Made by a program: the position numbers and the translations under genes. The notes under the pieces are model-generated. The model ran no database searches, was not told where the DNA came from, and saw nothing but the letters and a program-made list of their open reading frames with translations. Positions 55,250-64,000 of a DNA stretch of 64,000 nt are shown here, in pieces (positions within the stretch are counted from its first letter, which is position 1; every line of letters begins with the position of its first letter). Source of the stretch: Lunularia cruciata (taxonomy: Eukaryota; Streptophyta; Marchantiopsida; Lunulariales; Lunulariaceae); the NCBI GenBank assembly GCA_948567375.1, contig OX419760.1:2294001-2358000 (forward strand), in the 5' to 3' direction.

Positions 55250-55336
55250 TGGTGTTCTTGGATGATATCTTAATCTATTGGTGTTCTTGGATGATATCTT
55301 AATCTATTGGTGTTCTTGGATGATATCTTAATCTAT
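55250..55336 (+). repeat. 29-bp tandem triplication covering the RT catalytic box
   Basis: TGGTGTTCTTGGATGATATC followed by TTAATCTAT occurs three times without any difference (55250-55278, 55279-55307, 55308-55336). It encodes the VFLDDILIY active site. 29 is not a multiple of three, so each copy shifts the frame. Confidence 0.97.
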
Positions 55337-56086
55337 AGCAAGATAGAGGCAGAACACATGCATCATGTGCAAGAAGTCCTAAGCCGACTACTACAATAGA
55401 AATTTTACTATAAGAAGTCAAAGTGTGCCTTTTGGCAAAAGAAGGTTACCTTCTTGGGTCATAAGATCTCATCAAAGGGGATCAAGATGGAAGAAGAGAA
55501 GGTCAAGACCATTACTGATTGGCCTACCCCGAAAGATGCTACAAAAGTACGGGCGTTCAATGGATTGGCTAGTTTTTACCGACGGTTCATCCACTATTAT
55601 GCTCATGTGGGTGCACCATTGATTGACCTCTTGGGAAAAAACTTGAGTTTCTAGTGGACCACTAAGCATGGAGAAGCATTCTAGAAGTTAAAGCATATGG
55701 TGTCTTCAAGACCCATTCTTCAACCATATGATCCTCAACTACCTTGAGTGGTTGATTTTGATGCTTCTAACTTTGCAATTGGAGTTGTTTGCAACATGAA
55801 TTCCTAGATGACCTACATCCCATTGCTTTTGTGTCTTGTCGACTAAATACAGCTGAAAGAAATTACTCTGCTTGAGATTGGGAATGACTTGCAATGGTAT
55901 ATGTCACCAAGGTATGGAGGCATTACCTCTTGTGTAACAATATGGAGTTTAGCAACAAAGTTAGTTGGGCTCACGAAGTAGCACATAAGACAAATTAGCC
56001 TAGAATATTCCAAAAGTATCTAAGAAGCTTCTTGGGAAGCTTCCCGGCTAGCTTAGCTTGCACCTCAAGTAAATAGCTTCTAGAAG

Positions 56087-56104
56087 GAAGCTTCTAGAAG
56101 CTTC
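56087..56104 (+). promoter_or_regulatory. Candidate heat-shock element in family-B LTR
   Basis: GAAGCTTCTAGAAGCTTC is four contiguous alternating GAA/TTC units (GAAnnTTCnnGAAnnTTC), about 140 bp upstream of the TATA box. The same site is at 61309-61326 in the 3' LTR and at 63457-63474 in the B1 3' LTR; a three-unit form is at 52528-52540. The match to the consensus is seen; heat response is inferred. Confidence 0.6.
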
Positions 56105-56246
56105 CAACTAGCTTAGCTTGCATGCCAAGTAGGCGGCTTATAGAAGGAAGCTTCTTGAGAAACTTCCTAGTTAACTTGGCTTGCACTCTAAGAAAGCGGC
56201 TTGAGGAAGCTTCTTGAGAAGCTTCTCAAGGGCCTTGTATACTACC

Positions 56247-56254
56247 TATAAATA
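56247..56254 (+). promoter_or_regulatory. TATA box of B2 5' LTR
   Basis: TATAAATA in the context CCTATAAATACC, about 105 bp before the LTR end. It is conserved in all family-B LTRs seen here. Confidence 0.8.
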
Positions 56255-56359
56255 CCAAAGCCAAAGCTCATGCTAGGCATTTGGAGTTTTCCCTCATTCA
56301 AGTGTCCTAATGTGAGTTTTCATTCTCCTATTTCTCTCCTTGGATTTGGTCTTTTACAT

Positions 56360-56371
56360 TGGTATCAGAGC
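56360..56371 (+). other. Primer-binding site of B2 (initiator Met-tRNA)
   Basis: TGGTATCAGAGC, an exact match to the usual plant initiator-Met primer site, one base after the LTR. Confidence 0.92.
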
Positions 56372-56639
56372 ACGAATGGGATGGATGGAATTTATGGAAC
56401 ACCAAATCCACTTCCACCAAACCATTGGGATTTTCACGTCCAAATACTACCCAAGCATTGTTTCACACAATTCATCACCTCGCACTTTGGACAAGATTTT
56501 CTACATATGATCACCATATCTCAAGAACCCTTGGTGCTTCCGGTTGTAACTTATGGAGAAAGGTGGATGTGTTATTTTTATGTGTTAATAAATTAGATAG
56601 ATTGGGAGTGGTGTGATAGAGTAGCAACCATGGCGGCAA

Positions 56640-57470
56640 TACCCGATGGTATCCTTGCTATGCAGCAACAAATTGAGCACCTTTCTTGATTGTTGGATGA
56701 ACAAGATCTTCAACGACAAGAGTAGGTGGAAAGAGTACCAATTCAAGAAGGAGAAGATTGGATCAGATTCCCTAAACCCAAGGTATTTGAAGGCAAGAAT
56801 CTTTCGGGTGCAGTGGAGAATTTTGTGTTTGATTGTGAACGTTATTTTGAAGCTACCAATCTACAAGATGAGCAAAAATAGATTCTCTTGGCTTTTAGCC
56901 AATTGGATGGAGTAGTAAAGCTATGATGGAGATTCCAAGTGGAGTGAGCGAAATGAAAAATTGTTGCACCAATCTTGACATGGGCAAGATTCAAGAGCAT
57001 AATAATTAGTTGGTTCCAAGCTATAAATACCACACGAGCTGCACGAGATAAGTTGGCAGAGTTGAAACATATTGGCTCTATAAGAAGTTACATCACGTAA
57101 TTCCAAAACACCATCATGCAAATTCCAGATATATTGGAAGGTGAAGCTCTAGATTGATTTGTGAGTGACTTGAAGGCGAGAACCAAATTAGAGGTAACCA
57201 TGCGAGAGCCACAACACTTGGAAGAAGCCATGCGGTTGGCCGAGCATTTTGATTCCTTGGTGGCAACAACTTGGTCTTGACCTCAACCTCCACAAAGCCT
57301 ACCAATACACTACACACAAGTGGAGGAGCCAACACCCATGGAGATTGATGCCGTTCAACAAAGACCACTTGGCATGGCAGATAAAGAGAAATTGTGACAA
57401 AATGGTGGTTGTTTTTATTGTTGCCAATTGGAGCATTGCATTGTTGAATGTCTACTCAAGAATGAACGAC
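56640..57470 (+). pseudogene. gag remnant of B2
   Basis: Readable in pieces: EDWIRFPKPKVFEGKN-like sequence (about 56750), ILTWARFKSIIISWFQ (56975), RTKLEVTMREPQ (57178), PTPMEIDAVQQRPLG (57330) and a CCHC knuckle CFYCCQLEHCIVEC at 57410-57451. At least three stops (56880, 56925, 57156 regions). Confidence 0.82.
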
Positions 57471-57499
57471 CTTGACAAGTTGCCCAAGTGGAGGTCATG

Positions 57500-58000
57500 G
57501 AGCGGAACGATCAGTGAAATGAGGAATCCCAATAGGAGATTTCAAGCCGCCTATTGGAGCTTGATTAGTTCCAATGGGATTGAAGGCTTGACTTATGCAA
57601 GTTTGCTTCACTTGCAAGGTACGATATCTAATCGGGGTTGTAGGATTTTGGTTGATTTTGGAAGTTTAGAGAATTATATATCTATGCAAGTAGCAAAGGA
57701 ATTGGGTATTCCTATCAAGCTAGTGTTTGGAAGTAGTTTGATGATGGTAGATGGTAGAAAGGGTTTTGCATTCCGCACCTCGCATCCTATTACCTTCAAG
57801 ATTGGGAAGGAGTATTTGGAGTGTATGAGGTTTGTAGTGGCACCTCTACACTATGATATCATTCTAGGTCTACCTTGGCTTGAACGTCATAAGATTCAAT
57901 TTGATTGGACCCGATGCCAAATTCAAGTACAACACCAAGATAGGAATTTCCAATTAGGTTATCTGGCACCTCTGAGTAAGACACCTAAGAATAGTTAGTC
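57500..58000 (+). pseudogene. Protease region of B2 with altered active site
   Basis: An open frame covers the whole domain: LISSNGIEGLTYASLLHLQG, then ILVDFGSLENYIS, then IILGLPWLERHKIQFDW, ending at a TAG at 57996. The catalytic triplet is Asp-Phe-Gly instead of Asp-Ser-Gly (TTT for TCT). In B1 the triplet is intact. Confidence 0.82.
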
Positions 58001-58178
58001 CCAAGATGGGAAGTTTGTCGAGAAGGTAGCCATAGAGCAAACCTTGAAGGAAGTGGAGTCCCAAGATCGGAAGTTTGCCAAGAAGGCAACCATGGAGCAA
58101 GGTTGGAAGAAAGATGAGTCCCTATAAGGGAAGTTTGTTAGTAAAGCAGCCATAGAGCAAGCTTTGGAGAAAGATAAG
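57999..58178 (+). repeat. Linker repeats between protease and RT of B2 (3 x 60 nt)
   Basis: Exactly three 60-nt units, each coding for about 20 residues of the form SQDGKFVxKxAIEQxLKExE. The units are adjacent, without spacers. Confidence 0.93.
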
Positions 58179-58224
58179 TCTGTATTTGCGGTGTGGATCT
58201 AGTCGATTGCACAAGAACAATCTG

Positions 58225-59550
58225 TGGAGGACCGAGAGCCTCATCAAGCAATGGTTGATTGGATAGTTCAAGAGTTTGCGGATGTGTTTCCGGATGATCT
58301 GCCAAAGGGATTACACTCCGATTGAGGTATACCTTTCAAGATTGAGTTATTGCAAGGGAGTACTCCAATGACTAGACCGATCTATCGGCTCTCACCAAAG
58401 GAGTTGGAGGAGTTGCGAACAACACTTACAAAGTTGTTAAAGAAGGACTTCATATGACATAGTACCTCTCCTTAAGGAGCACCGGTACTATTTGTTCCAA
58501 AGAAGGATGGAGGACTTTGTTTCTGTATTAATTATCGTGGGCTCAATAAGCAAACCGTGAAGAATGCATATCCCTTGCCTCGGATTGATGACTTGCTTGA
58601 TCAACTAAGTGGAGCACGCTACTTTTCCAAGTTGGATCTTTGCAGCGGCTATTGGCAAATTCCCATTGAGAGAGAGGATGTGCAAAAGACTGCCTTTCGT
58701 ACAAGGTATGGGCATTTTGAGTGGAGAGTTCTACCTTTTGGACTCACTAATACTCCATCAGTCTTCATGGATCAGATGCATTGGGTGTTGGATGGACTAT
58801 TAGATTGGTCTATGGTGGTGTTCTTGGATGATATCTTAATTTATAGTAAGACAGAGATAGAACACGTGAATCATGTGCGAGAAGTCCTAAGACGACTACG
58901 ACAATGGAAATTTTACTATAAGAAGTCAAAGTGTGCCTTTTGGCAGAAGGAGGTTACCTTCTTGGGTCATAAGATCTCATCAAAGGGGATCAAGATGGAA
59001 GAAGAGAAGATCAAGGCCATTACTGATTGGCCTACCCCAAAGGATGCTATAGAAGTACATGCATTCAATAGATTGGCCAATTTTTACCAATGATTCATCC
59101 ATTATTATGCTCATGTGGCTACACCATTGATTGACCTCTTGGGAAAGAACTTGAGCTACCATTGGACCACCGAGCATGAAGAAGCATTCCAGAAGTTAAA
59201 GCATATGGTGTCTTCAAGACTCATTCTTCAACCATATGATCCTCAACTACCCTGTGTGGTTGATTTTGATGCTTCTAACTTTGCAATTGGAGCCGTGCTG
59301 AAACAAGAATTCCCAGATGGACTCCATCCCATTGCCTTTGTGTCTCGCCAACTCAAATGGCTGAACCAAACTACTATATTGAGATCAGGAACAACTTGCA
59401 ATGGTATACGCCTTCAAGGTATGGATGCATTACCTCTTGGAGAAACAAGTGATCATGCAAACTATTCACAAATCATTGTTGTAGACGTTACACTTGGAAC
59501 ACATGAAGAGTGGATATCATTGATGGGAGGAACAACTCCAACTGTATAAC
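58225..59550 (+). pseudogene. Reverse transcriptase and RNase H of B2
   Basis: Reverse transcriptase from DWIVQEFADVFPDDLPKG through [19 protein letters not shown], a long open stretch 58557-59093 with ARYFSKLDLCSGYWQIPI and the box [12 protein letters not shown], and the thumb with FLGHKISSKGIKMEEEK. RNase H follows from 59115 (VDFDASNFAIGAVLKQEF). Stops at about 58325, 58455, 58474 and 59093; a frameshift near 59360 ends the RNase H. Confidence 0.88.
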
Positions 59551-59599
59551 ATCAAACTTGAGTACAAACTAGGTCGGTTCCATGTCATCCTTGATGTTT

Positions 59600-61135
59600 T
59601 ATCATGACGACCTGATTTGAAGTCTCTTCCTCTCATCACAACGGCAATTTCAACAGTGTCAGTTGACTCCAAGGTCCAAAATGAGTTTCAGTCAGCTCTA
59701 CACCAAGATCCCTTCTTCCATATAGTACATGGTCACCTTACGGTATGCAATAAGGAGTACAACACCTTCTCCATCAAGGAGGAGCTTTTATTCCATGAGG
59801 ACCGGATGTTCTAGCTAAAGGTGATCTTTGACTTGTACGCCTTCAAGAAGCCCATGATTTACCCATCGCTGGTCACATGGGTGTGGACAAGACCTTAGGT
59901 ACCTTCCAACGTCAATGGTGGTGGTCCAACATGACATGAGATGTTTGAGAATTTGTCTGATCGTGTGAGAGTTGCCAATGTAACAAGGCCATCAACCAAA
60001 AGCCAAGTGGACTCCTTCAACCACTTGCCGTTCCATCCGCTTGCTAGGAGCATGTGAGCTTGGATCTTATCACATCCTTGCCAAAGACAAAACAAGGACA
60101 CACTGCAATTATGGTGTTTGTGGATAAGCTTAGTAAGCAAATCCACTTGGCACCAACCTATGATACCGTAGATGCTCCAACCTTAGCGCAAATCTACTTC
60201 AACAATGTCTTCAAGCATCATGGGATGCCACATGTACTCATCTCCGATCGTGATCCTCGATTTACCGAGAAGTTTTGGCAAGCACTCTTCCAAATACTCG
60301 GCACCAAGCTTGCTTTGTCCACGGCCTATCATCCTCAAACTGATGGACAAACGGAACATGCAAATCATACATTGGAGGATATGTTGTGTGCCTTTGTCAA
60401 TGTCCACCATACCAATTGGGATGAATGTCTTACAATTGCAAAATTTGCCTACAACAATTCCAAACAAGCAAGCACCGGATTTTCTCCTTTCTTTCCCAAT
60501 TTTGACCAAGATCCGCTTGTTCCAGATTCTCTTCTTGCTCCCCCTCCATCTCAAGTTCCTCATACTTCCACATTCTTGACCACTATATCCCAATCTCTCC
60601 AACAAGCCAAGGCTCACCTCCTTGTTGCTCAGAATCACCAAAAACAATATACGGACCACCATCGTCGTGATCTCACCTTTGAAGTCGGTGATAAAGTCAT
60701 GTTATCCTCTAGTAACCTCCCTCTCCCACTTGATACCCAAGTTAGTAAACTTGCCCCTAATTGGATAGGACCCTTTGATATCACCTAAATTGTCTCTCCT
60801 ATTGCTTATCGACTTGCCTTGTCTTGTCACATACGTATCCATCCTGTCTTTCATGTTTCCAAGTTGAAACCCTTTGGTCCCAACCCCTCTTCCTTTTCCT
60901 CTCAAGTCCAACCTCCCCCTCTTCTTGTCCCTATCAATGATCATGAGGAGTACAAAGTTGATCATATCCTTGCATGTCGCCATATTCAATGAGGCCGCCT
61001 GCCAACATACAAAGTACAAGGTCCTTTGGAAAGGGTATCCCCTTCATGATCCCACATGGGAACCTCTTTCTCACCTCCAAAATGCACAAGTGGCCATCCA
61101 GAATTGGAAGCTTCATTGGTGACAAGGACATTACC
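59600..61135 (+). pseudogene. Integrase and chromodomain of B2
   Basis: Zinc-binding N-terminus with a stop near 59815. The catalytic core is open from 60054 to 60788 (SLDLITSLPKTKQGHTAIMV, HHGMPHVLISDRDPRF, STAYHPQTDGQTE). C-terminal GPF-type region DTQVSKLAPNWIGPFDIT. The chromodomain at 60937-61122 (EEYKVDHILACRHI and KYKVLWKGYPLHDPTWEP) is divided by a frameshift near 60990. Confidence 0.88.
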
Positions 61136-61154
61136 AACTAGCGGCGGGAGAATA

Positions 61155-61580
61155 TGTTACAATATGGAGTTTAGCGATGAAGTTAGTCCGGCTCATGAAG
61201 TAGCACATAAGACAAATTAGCCTAGAATATTCCAAAAGTATCTAAGAAGCTTCTTGGGAAGCTTCCCGGCTAGCTTAGCTTGCACCTCAAGTAAATAGCT
61301 TCTAGAAGGAAGCTTCTAGAAGCTTCCAACTAGCTTAGCTTGCATGCCAAGTAGGTGGCTTATAGAAGGAAGCTTCTTGAGAAGCTTCCTAGTTAACTTG
61401 GCTTGCACTCTAAGAAAGCGGCTTGAGGAAGCTTCTTGAGAAGCTTCTCAAGGGCCTTGTATGCTACCTATAAATACCAAAGCCAAAGCTCATGCTAGGC
61501 ATTTGGAGTTTTCCCTCATTCAAGTGTCCCAATGTGAGTTTCCATTCTCCTATTTCTCTCCTCGGATTTGGTCTTTTACA
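61155..61580 (+). repeat. 3' LTR of B2
   Basis: 426 bp, TGTTACAATATGG to GGTCTTTTACA. It carries the same heat-shock-type site (61309-61326) and palindrome (61435-61452) as the 5' LTR. Confidence 0.96.
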
Positions 61581-61585
61581 TCTTG

Positions 61586-63290
61586 GGGAAACAAGTGGTC
61601 ATGCAAACTAATCACAAGCCATTGTTGCAGACCTTACACTTGGAATACATGAAGAGTCAACGTCATCGATGGGAAGAGCAACTCCAATTGTTTGACATCA
61701 AACTTGAGTACAAACCAGGTTGGTTCCATGTCATCCCTGATGCTCTATCATGACAACTTGATTTGAAGTCTCTTTGTCTCATCACGATGACAATTATGAC
61801 GGTGTCAATTGACCCCAAGGTCCATAATGAGTTTTGGTCAGCTCTACAACAAGATCCCTTCTTCCAAATGGTACATGGTCATCTGACAGCATGTGACAAA
61901 GAGTACAACACCTTCTCCTTCAAGGAAGGCCTTCTATTCCATGCGGATTGGATCTATGTTCCAACCAAAGGTGATCTTTGACTTGTGCGCCTTCAGGAAG
62001 CCCATGATTTCCCCATAGCTGGTCACATGGAGGTGGATAAGACCTTGGGTACACTGCAACGCCAATGGTGGTAGCCCAACATGACACAAGATGTTTGGGA
62101 GTTTATTTGATAGTGTGAGAGTTGTCAACGCAACAAGGCCAGTAACCAAAAGCCGAGTGGACTCCTTCAGCCACTTCCTATTCCAACTACTCATTGGGAA
62201 CATGTGAGCTTAGATCTCATCACCTCCTTGCCCATGACACAACAAGGTCACACAGTAATTGTGGTGTTTGTGGATAAGCTTAGTAAGCAAATCCATTTGG
62301 CACCAATTGTTGATACTGTGGATGCTCCAACCTTTGTGCAACTCTACTTCAATAATGTATTCAAACATCATGGGATGCCATGTGTACTCATCTCCGACCA
62401 TGATCCTCGCTCCACCAAAAAGTTTTGGCAAGCACTCTTCTAGATATTTGGCACTAAGCTTGCTTTGTCCATAGCCTATCATCCTCAAATTGATGGAAAA
62501 ACTAAACGTGCAATCGTACCTTGGAAGATATGCTTCGTGCTTTTGTCAACATTCACCATACCAATTGAGATGAATGCCTTGCAGCTGCGGAGTTTGCATA
62601 CCATAATTCTAAATAGGAAAGCACCGGGTTCTCTCTTTTCTTTCTCACTTTTGTCCAAGATTTGCTTGTCCCAGATTCTCTTCTTGCTCCTCCTTTGTCT
62701 CAAGTCCCTCATACTTCAACCTTCTTTACTACCATATCCAAATCTCTCCAACAAGCCAAATCTCACCTCCTTGTTGCTTAGAATTGTCAAAAACAATATG
62801 CGGACCACCATCGTCGGGATCTCACCTTTGAAGTTGGTGATAAAGTTATGTTCTCCTCTAGTAATCTACCCCTCCCACTTGATACCCAAGTTTGTAAACT
62901 TGCCCCTAATTGGATAGGACCTTTTGATGTCACCCAAATTGTCTCTCTTGTTGCTTGTTGACTTGCCTTGCCTTGTCATATCCCAATCCATCCGGTCTTT
63001 CATGTTTCCAAGTTGAAACCCTTTGTTCCTAACCCCTCTTCTTTCTCCTCTTGAGTCCAACCTCTTCCTCCCCCAATCCCTATCAATGATCATGAAGAGT
63101 ATGAAGTTGATCGTATCCTTGCACGTCGCCACATCCAACAAGGACGCCATCAACATACTGAGTACAAGGTCCTTTGGAAAGGGTATCCCCTTCATGATGA
63201 AACATGGGAATCTCTTTCTCACCTCTAGAATGCACAGACGGCCATCCATGAGTTTGAAGCTTCAATGGTGACAAGGACGTCACAAACTAG
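61586..63290 (+). pseudogene. Continuation of B1: rest of RNase H, integrase and chromodomain
   Basis: Directly resumes the B1 RNase H after the B2 insertion (GKQVVMQTNHKPLLQTLHLE). The integrase follows from 61763 with stops near 61980, 62075 and 62108, then core SLDLITSLPMTQQGHTVIVV and HHGMPCVLISDHDPRSTKKF (62204-62443). Chromodomain at 63090-63271 with KVLWKGYP-type sequence in shifted frames. Confidence 0.88.
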
Positions 63291-63303
63291 CGGTGTGGGG
63301 ATA

Positions 63304-63703
63304 TGTAACAGTATGGAGTTTAACGATGTAGTTAGTAAGGCTAATGAAGTAGAGAATAAGCCAAATTAGCCTAGAATATTCCAAAAACATCTAGGAAACT
63401 TCTTGGGAAACTTCTTGACTAGTTAACTTGTGCTCCAAGCAGGTAGCTTCTAGAAAGAAGCTTCTAGAAGCTTCTAACTAGCTTAGCTTGCACACCAAGT
63501 AGATGGCTTCTAGAAGGAAGCTTCTTGAAAAGCTTCCTAGTTAACTTGGCTTGCACTCCAAGAAAGTGACTCAAGGGCCTTGTATGCTACCTATAAATAC
63601 CAAAGCCAAAGTCATGCTAGGAATTTGGAGTTTTTCTCTCATTCAAATATCCCAATTTGAGTTTCCATTCTACTATTTCTATGCTTGGTCTTGGTCTTTT
63701 ACA
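63304..63703 (+). repeat. 3' LTR of B1
   Basis: 400 bp, TGTAACAGTATGG to GGTCTTTTACA, preceded by the purine-rich GGTGTGGGGATA. It holds a four-unit heat-shock-type site at 63457-63474. The short central HindIII-site palindrome present in B2 is missing here. Confidence 0.92.
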
Positions 63704-64000
63704 GAAGCTGCATTAGCTCAAATTTGGTTTAGACCTTGGTGCTGCTACTCAATATGTCTTAAATCGTGGGATAGGTTCATAGAAATACTTAAATATATTT
63801 TAAATTTCTTTAGAGATTATAAAAAAATTGTAATTATTTAGAGATTATGGTTGAACCTCGGTTCATCCTAGAGGAATGTTAGGTATTTTATGATAATTTT
63901 AGTGGAGAGAAAGAACTAATAATTAAACAACACATAAAAAGGGTTTTATTTCCAATTCCAACAATAATCTCATCTGATCTTACAAGTTGAATAATCTCTT
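63704..64000. other. Sequence right of the B1 insertion
   Basis: Begins with the GAAGC duplication and continues the pre-insertion sequence left of 52396. A plus-strand frame reads AALAQIWFRPWCCYSICL, but no family is recognised. Confidence 0.5.

Larger units (their letters stand above)
54060..55932 (+). pseudogene. Protease, linker repeats, reverse transcriptase and first part of RNase H of B1
   Basis: The protease has VDSGRSENCMS near 54090 with the active Asp-Ser-Gly, and LGLPWLEHH near 54310. Three linker repeats follow at 54435-54612. Reverse transcriptase runs from about 54700: [20 protein letters not shown], then [20 protein letters not shown], then the FLDD box, which is present three times in tandem at 55250-55336. 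RNase H begins near 55640 (WSIDDL-like region, then VDFDASNFAIG) and stops at 55932, where B2 is inserted. Several stops, for example a TAG within SGY-QIPI at 55087. Confidence 0.85.
55933..56358 (+). repeat. 5' LTR of B2
   Basis: 426 bp, TGTAACAATATGG to GGTCTTTTACA. It contains the four-unit heat-shock-type site at 56087-56104, an 18-bp palindrome CTTGAGAAGCTTCTCAAG at 56213-56230 and TATAAATA at 56247-56254. Confidence 0.96.
55933..61580 (+). mobile_element. Family-B Ty3/gypsy chromovirus B2, complete structure, nested in B1; TSD TCTTG
   Basis: 5648 bp with two 426-bp LTRs (55933-56358 and 61155-61580) that differ at about 13 positions, roughly 97% identity. Flanked by perfect TCTTG at 55928-55932 and 61581-61585, lying inside the RNase H region of B1. 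Primer site TGGTATCAGAGC at 56360-56371; polypurine tract GGCGGGAGAATA at about 61142-61154. It is the youngest element in the window on LTR similarity, yet its coding region has several stops. Confidence 0.96.
52396..63703 (+). mobile_element. Family-B Ty3/gypsy chromovirus B1, split by nested B2; TSD GAAGC
   Basis: 5' LTR 52396-52793 and 3' LTR 63304-63703, flanked by identical GAAGC at 52391-52395 and 63704-63708. The internal part is interrupted at 55932/61586 by the whole of B2; without it B1 is about 5.65 kb. Domain order: gag, protease, linker repeats, reverse transcriptase, RNase H, integrase, chromodomain. The LTRs differ visibly more from each other (398 and 400 bp) than those of B2, as expected for the older insertion. 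All frames are broken. Confidence 0.93.

Noticed and set aside
60183-60662. Minus-strand 159-codon ORF in B2
   Set aside because: Antisense of the integrase core, which is clearly the coding strand.

Overview
This window is nuclear DNA from a land plant with a transposon-rich genome. The evidence is a P-class pentatricopeptide-repeat gene, spliced genes with GT-AG introns, a sulfiredoxin with a plastid-type leader, interstitial TTTAGGG repeats, and Ty3/gypsy chromoviruses primed by initiator Met-tRNA (TGGTATCAGAGC). I lean towards a seed-free plant (lycophyte, fern or bryophyte), but the sequence alone does not settle this.

Layout: 1-7.5 kb is gene space. It holds an intronless PPR gene on the minus strand (1046-3901) and a two-exon Myb/SANT-like DNA-binding gene on the plus strand (6142-7506). 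From 7.7 to 16 kb comes a mosaic of three GC-rich blocks with a 10-bp period, telomere-like repeats, an unidentified set of three minus-strand ORFs, minisatellites and a PIF/Harbinger transposase pseudogene (13730-15005). A second, more decayed Harbinger copy lies at 17.2-18.1 kb. From 18.2 to 41 kb the window is retrotransposon debris: one family-A Ty3 element (18991-26762) carrying two solo LTRs in its integrase, two minus-strand family-B elements (26891-30610 and 32628-36389) separated by a family-C gag/protease remnant, and family-F gag, family-B LTR and family-D integrase fragments.

From 42.3 to 48.9 kb lies a second genic island. A golgin-84-type tail-anchored coiled-coil gene (plus, six exons, 42834-45698) and a plastid sulfiredoxin gene (minus, four exons, 47155-48425) are convergently transcribed. 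Neither is visible as one long ORF; both were reconstructed from splice sites and frame. The island is bracketed by two degenerate family-D elements (39577-41050 and 49400-51900).

The right end (52396-63703) is one nested pair of family-B retrotransposons. The older B1 has target duplication GAAGC and is split inside its RNase H region by the younger B2 (55933-61580, duplication TCTTG, LTRs about 97% identical). Family-B LTRs carry contiguous GAAnnTTC units matching plant heat-shock elements, and the polyprotein has a 20-residue tandem repeat between protease and reverse transcriptase that varies in copy number between elements. All transposon ORFs here are broken by stops or frameshifts. The host genes (PPR, Myb/SANT-like, golgin, sulfiredoxin) look intact.
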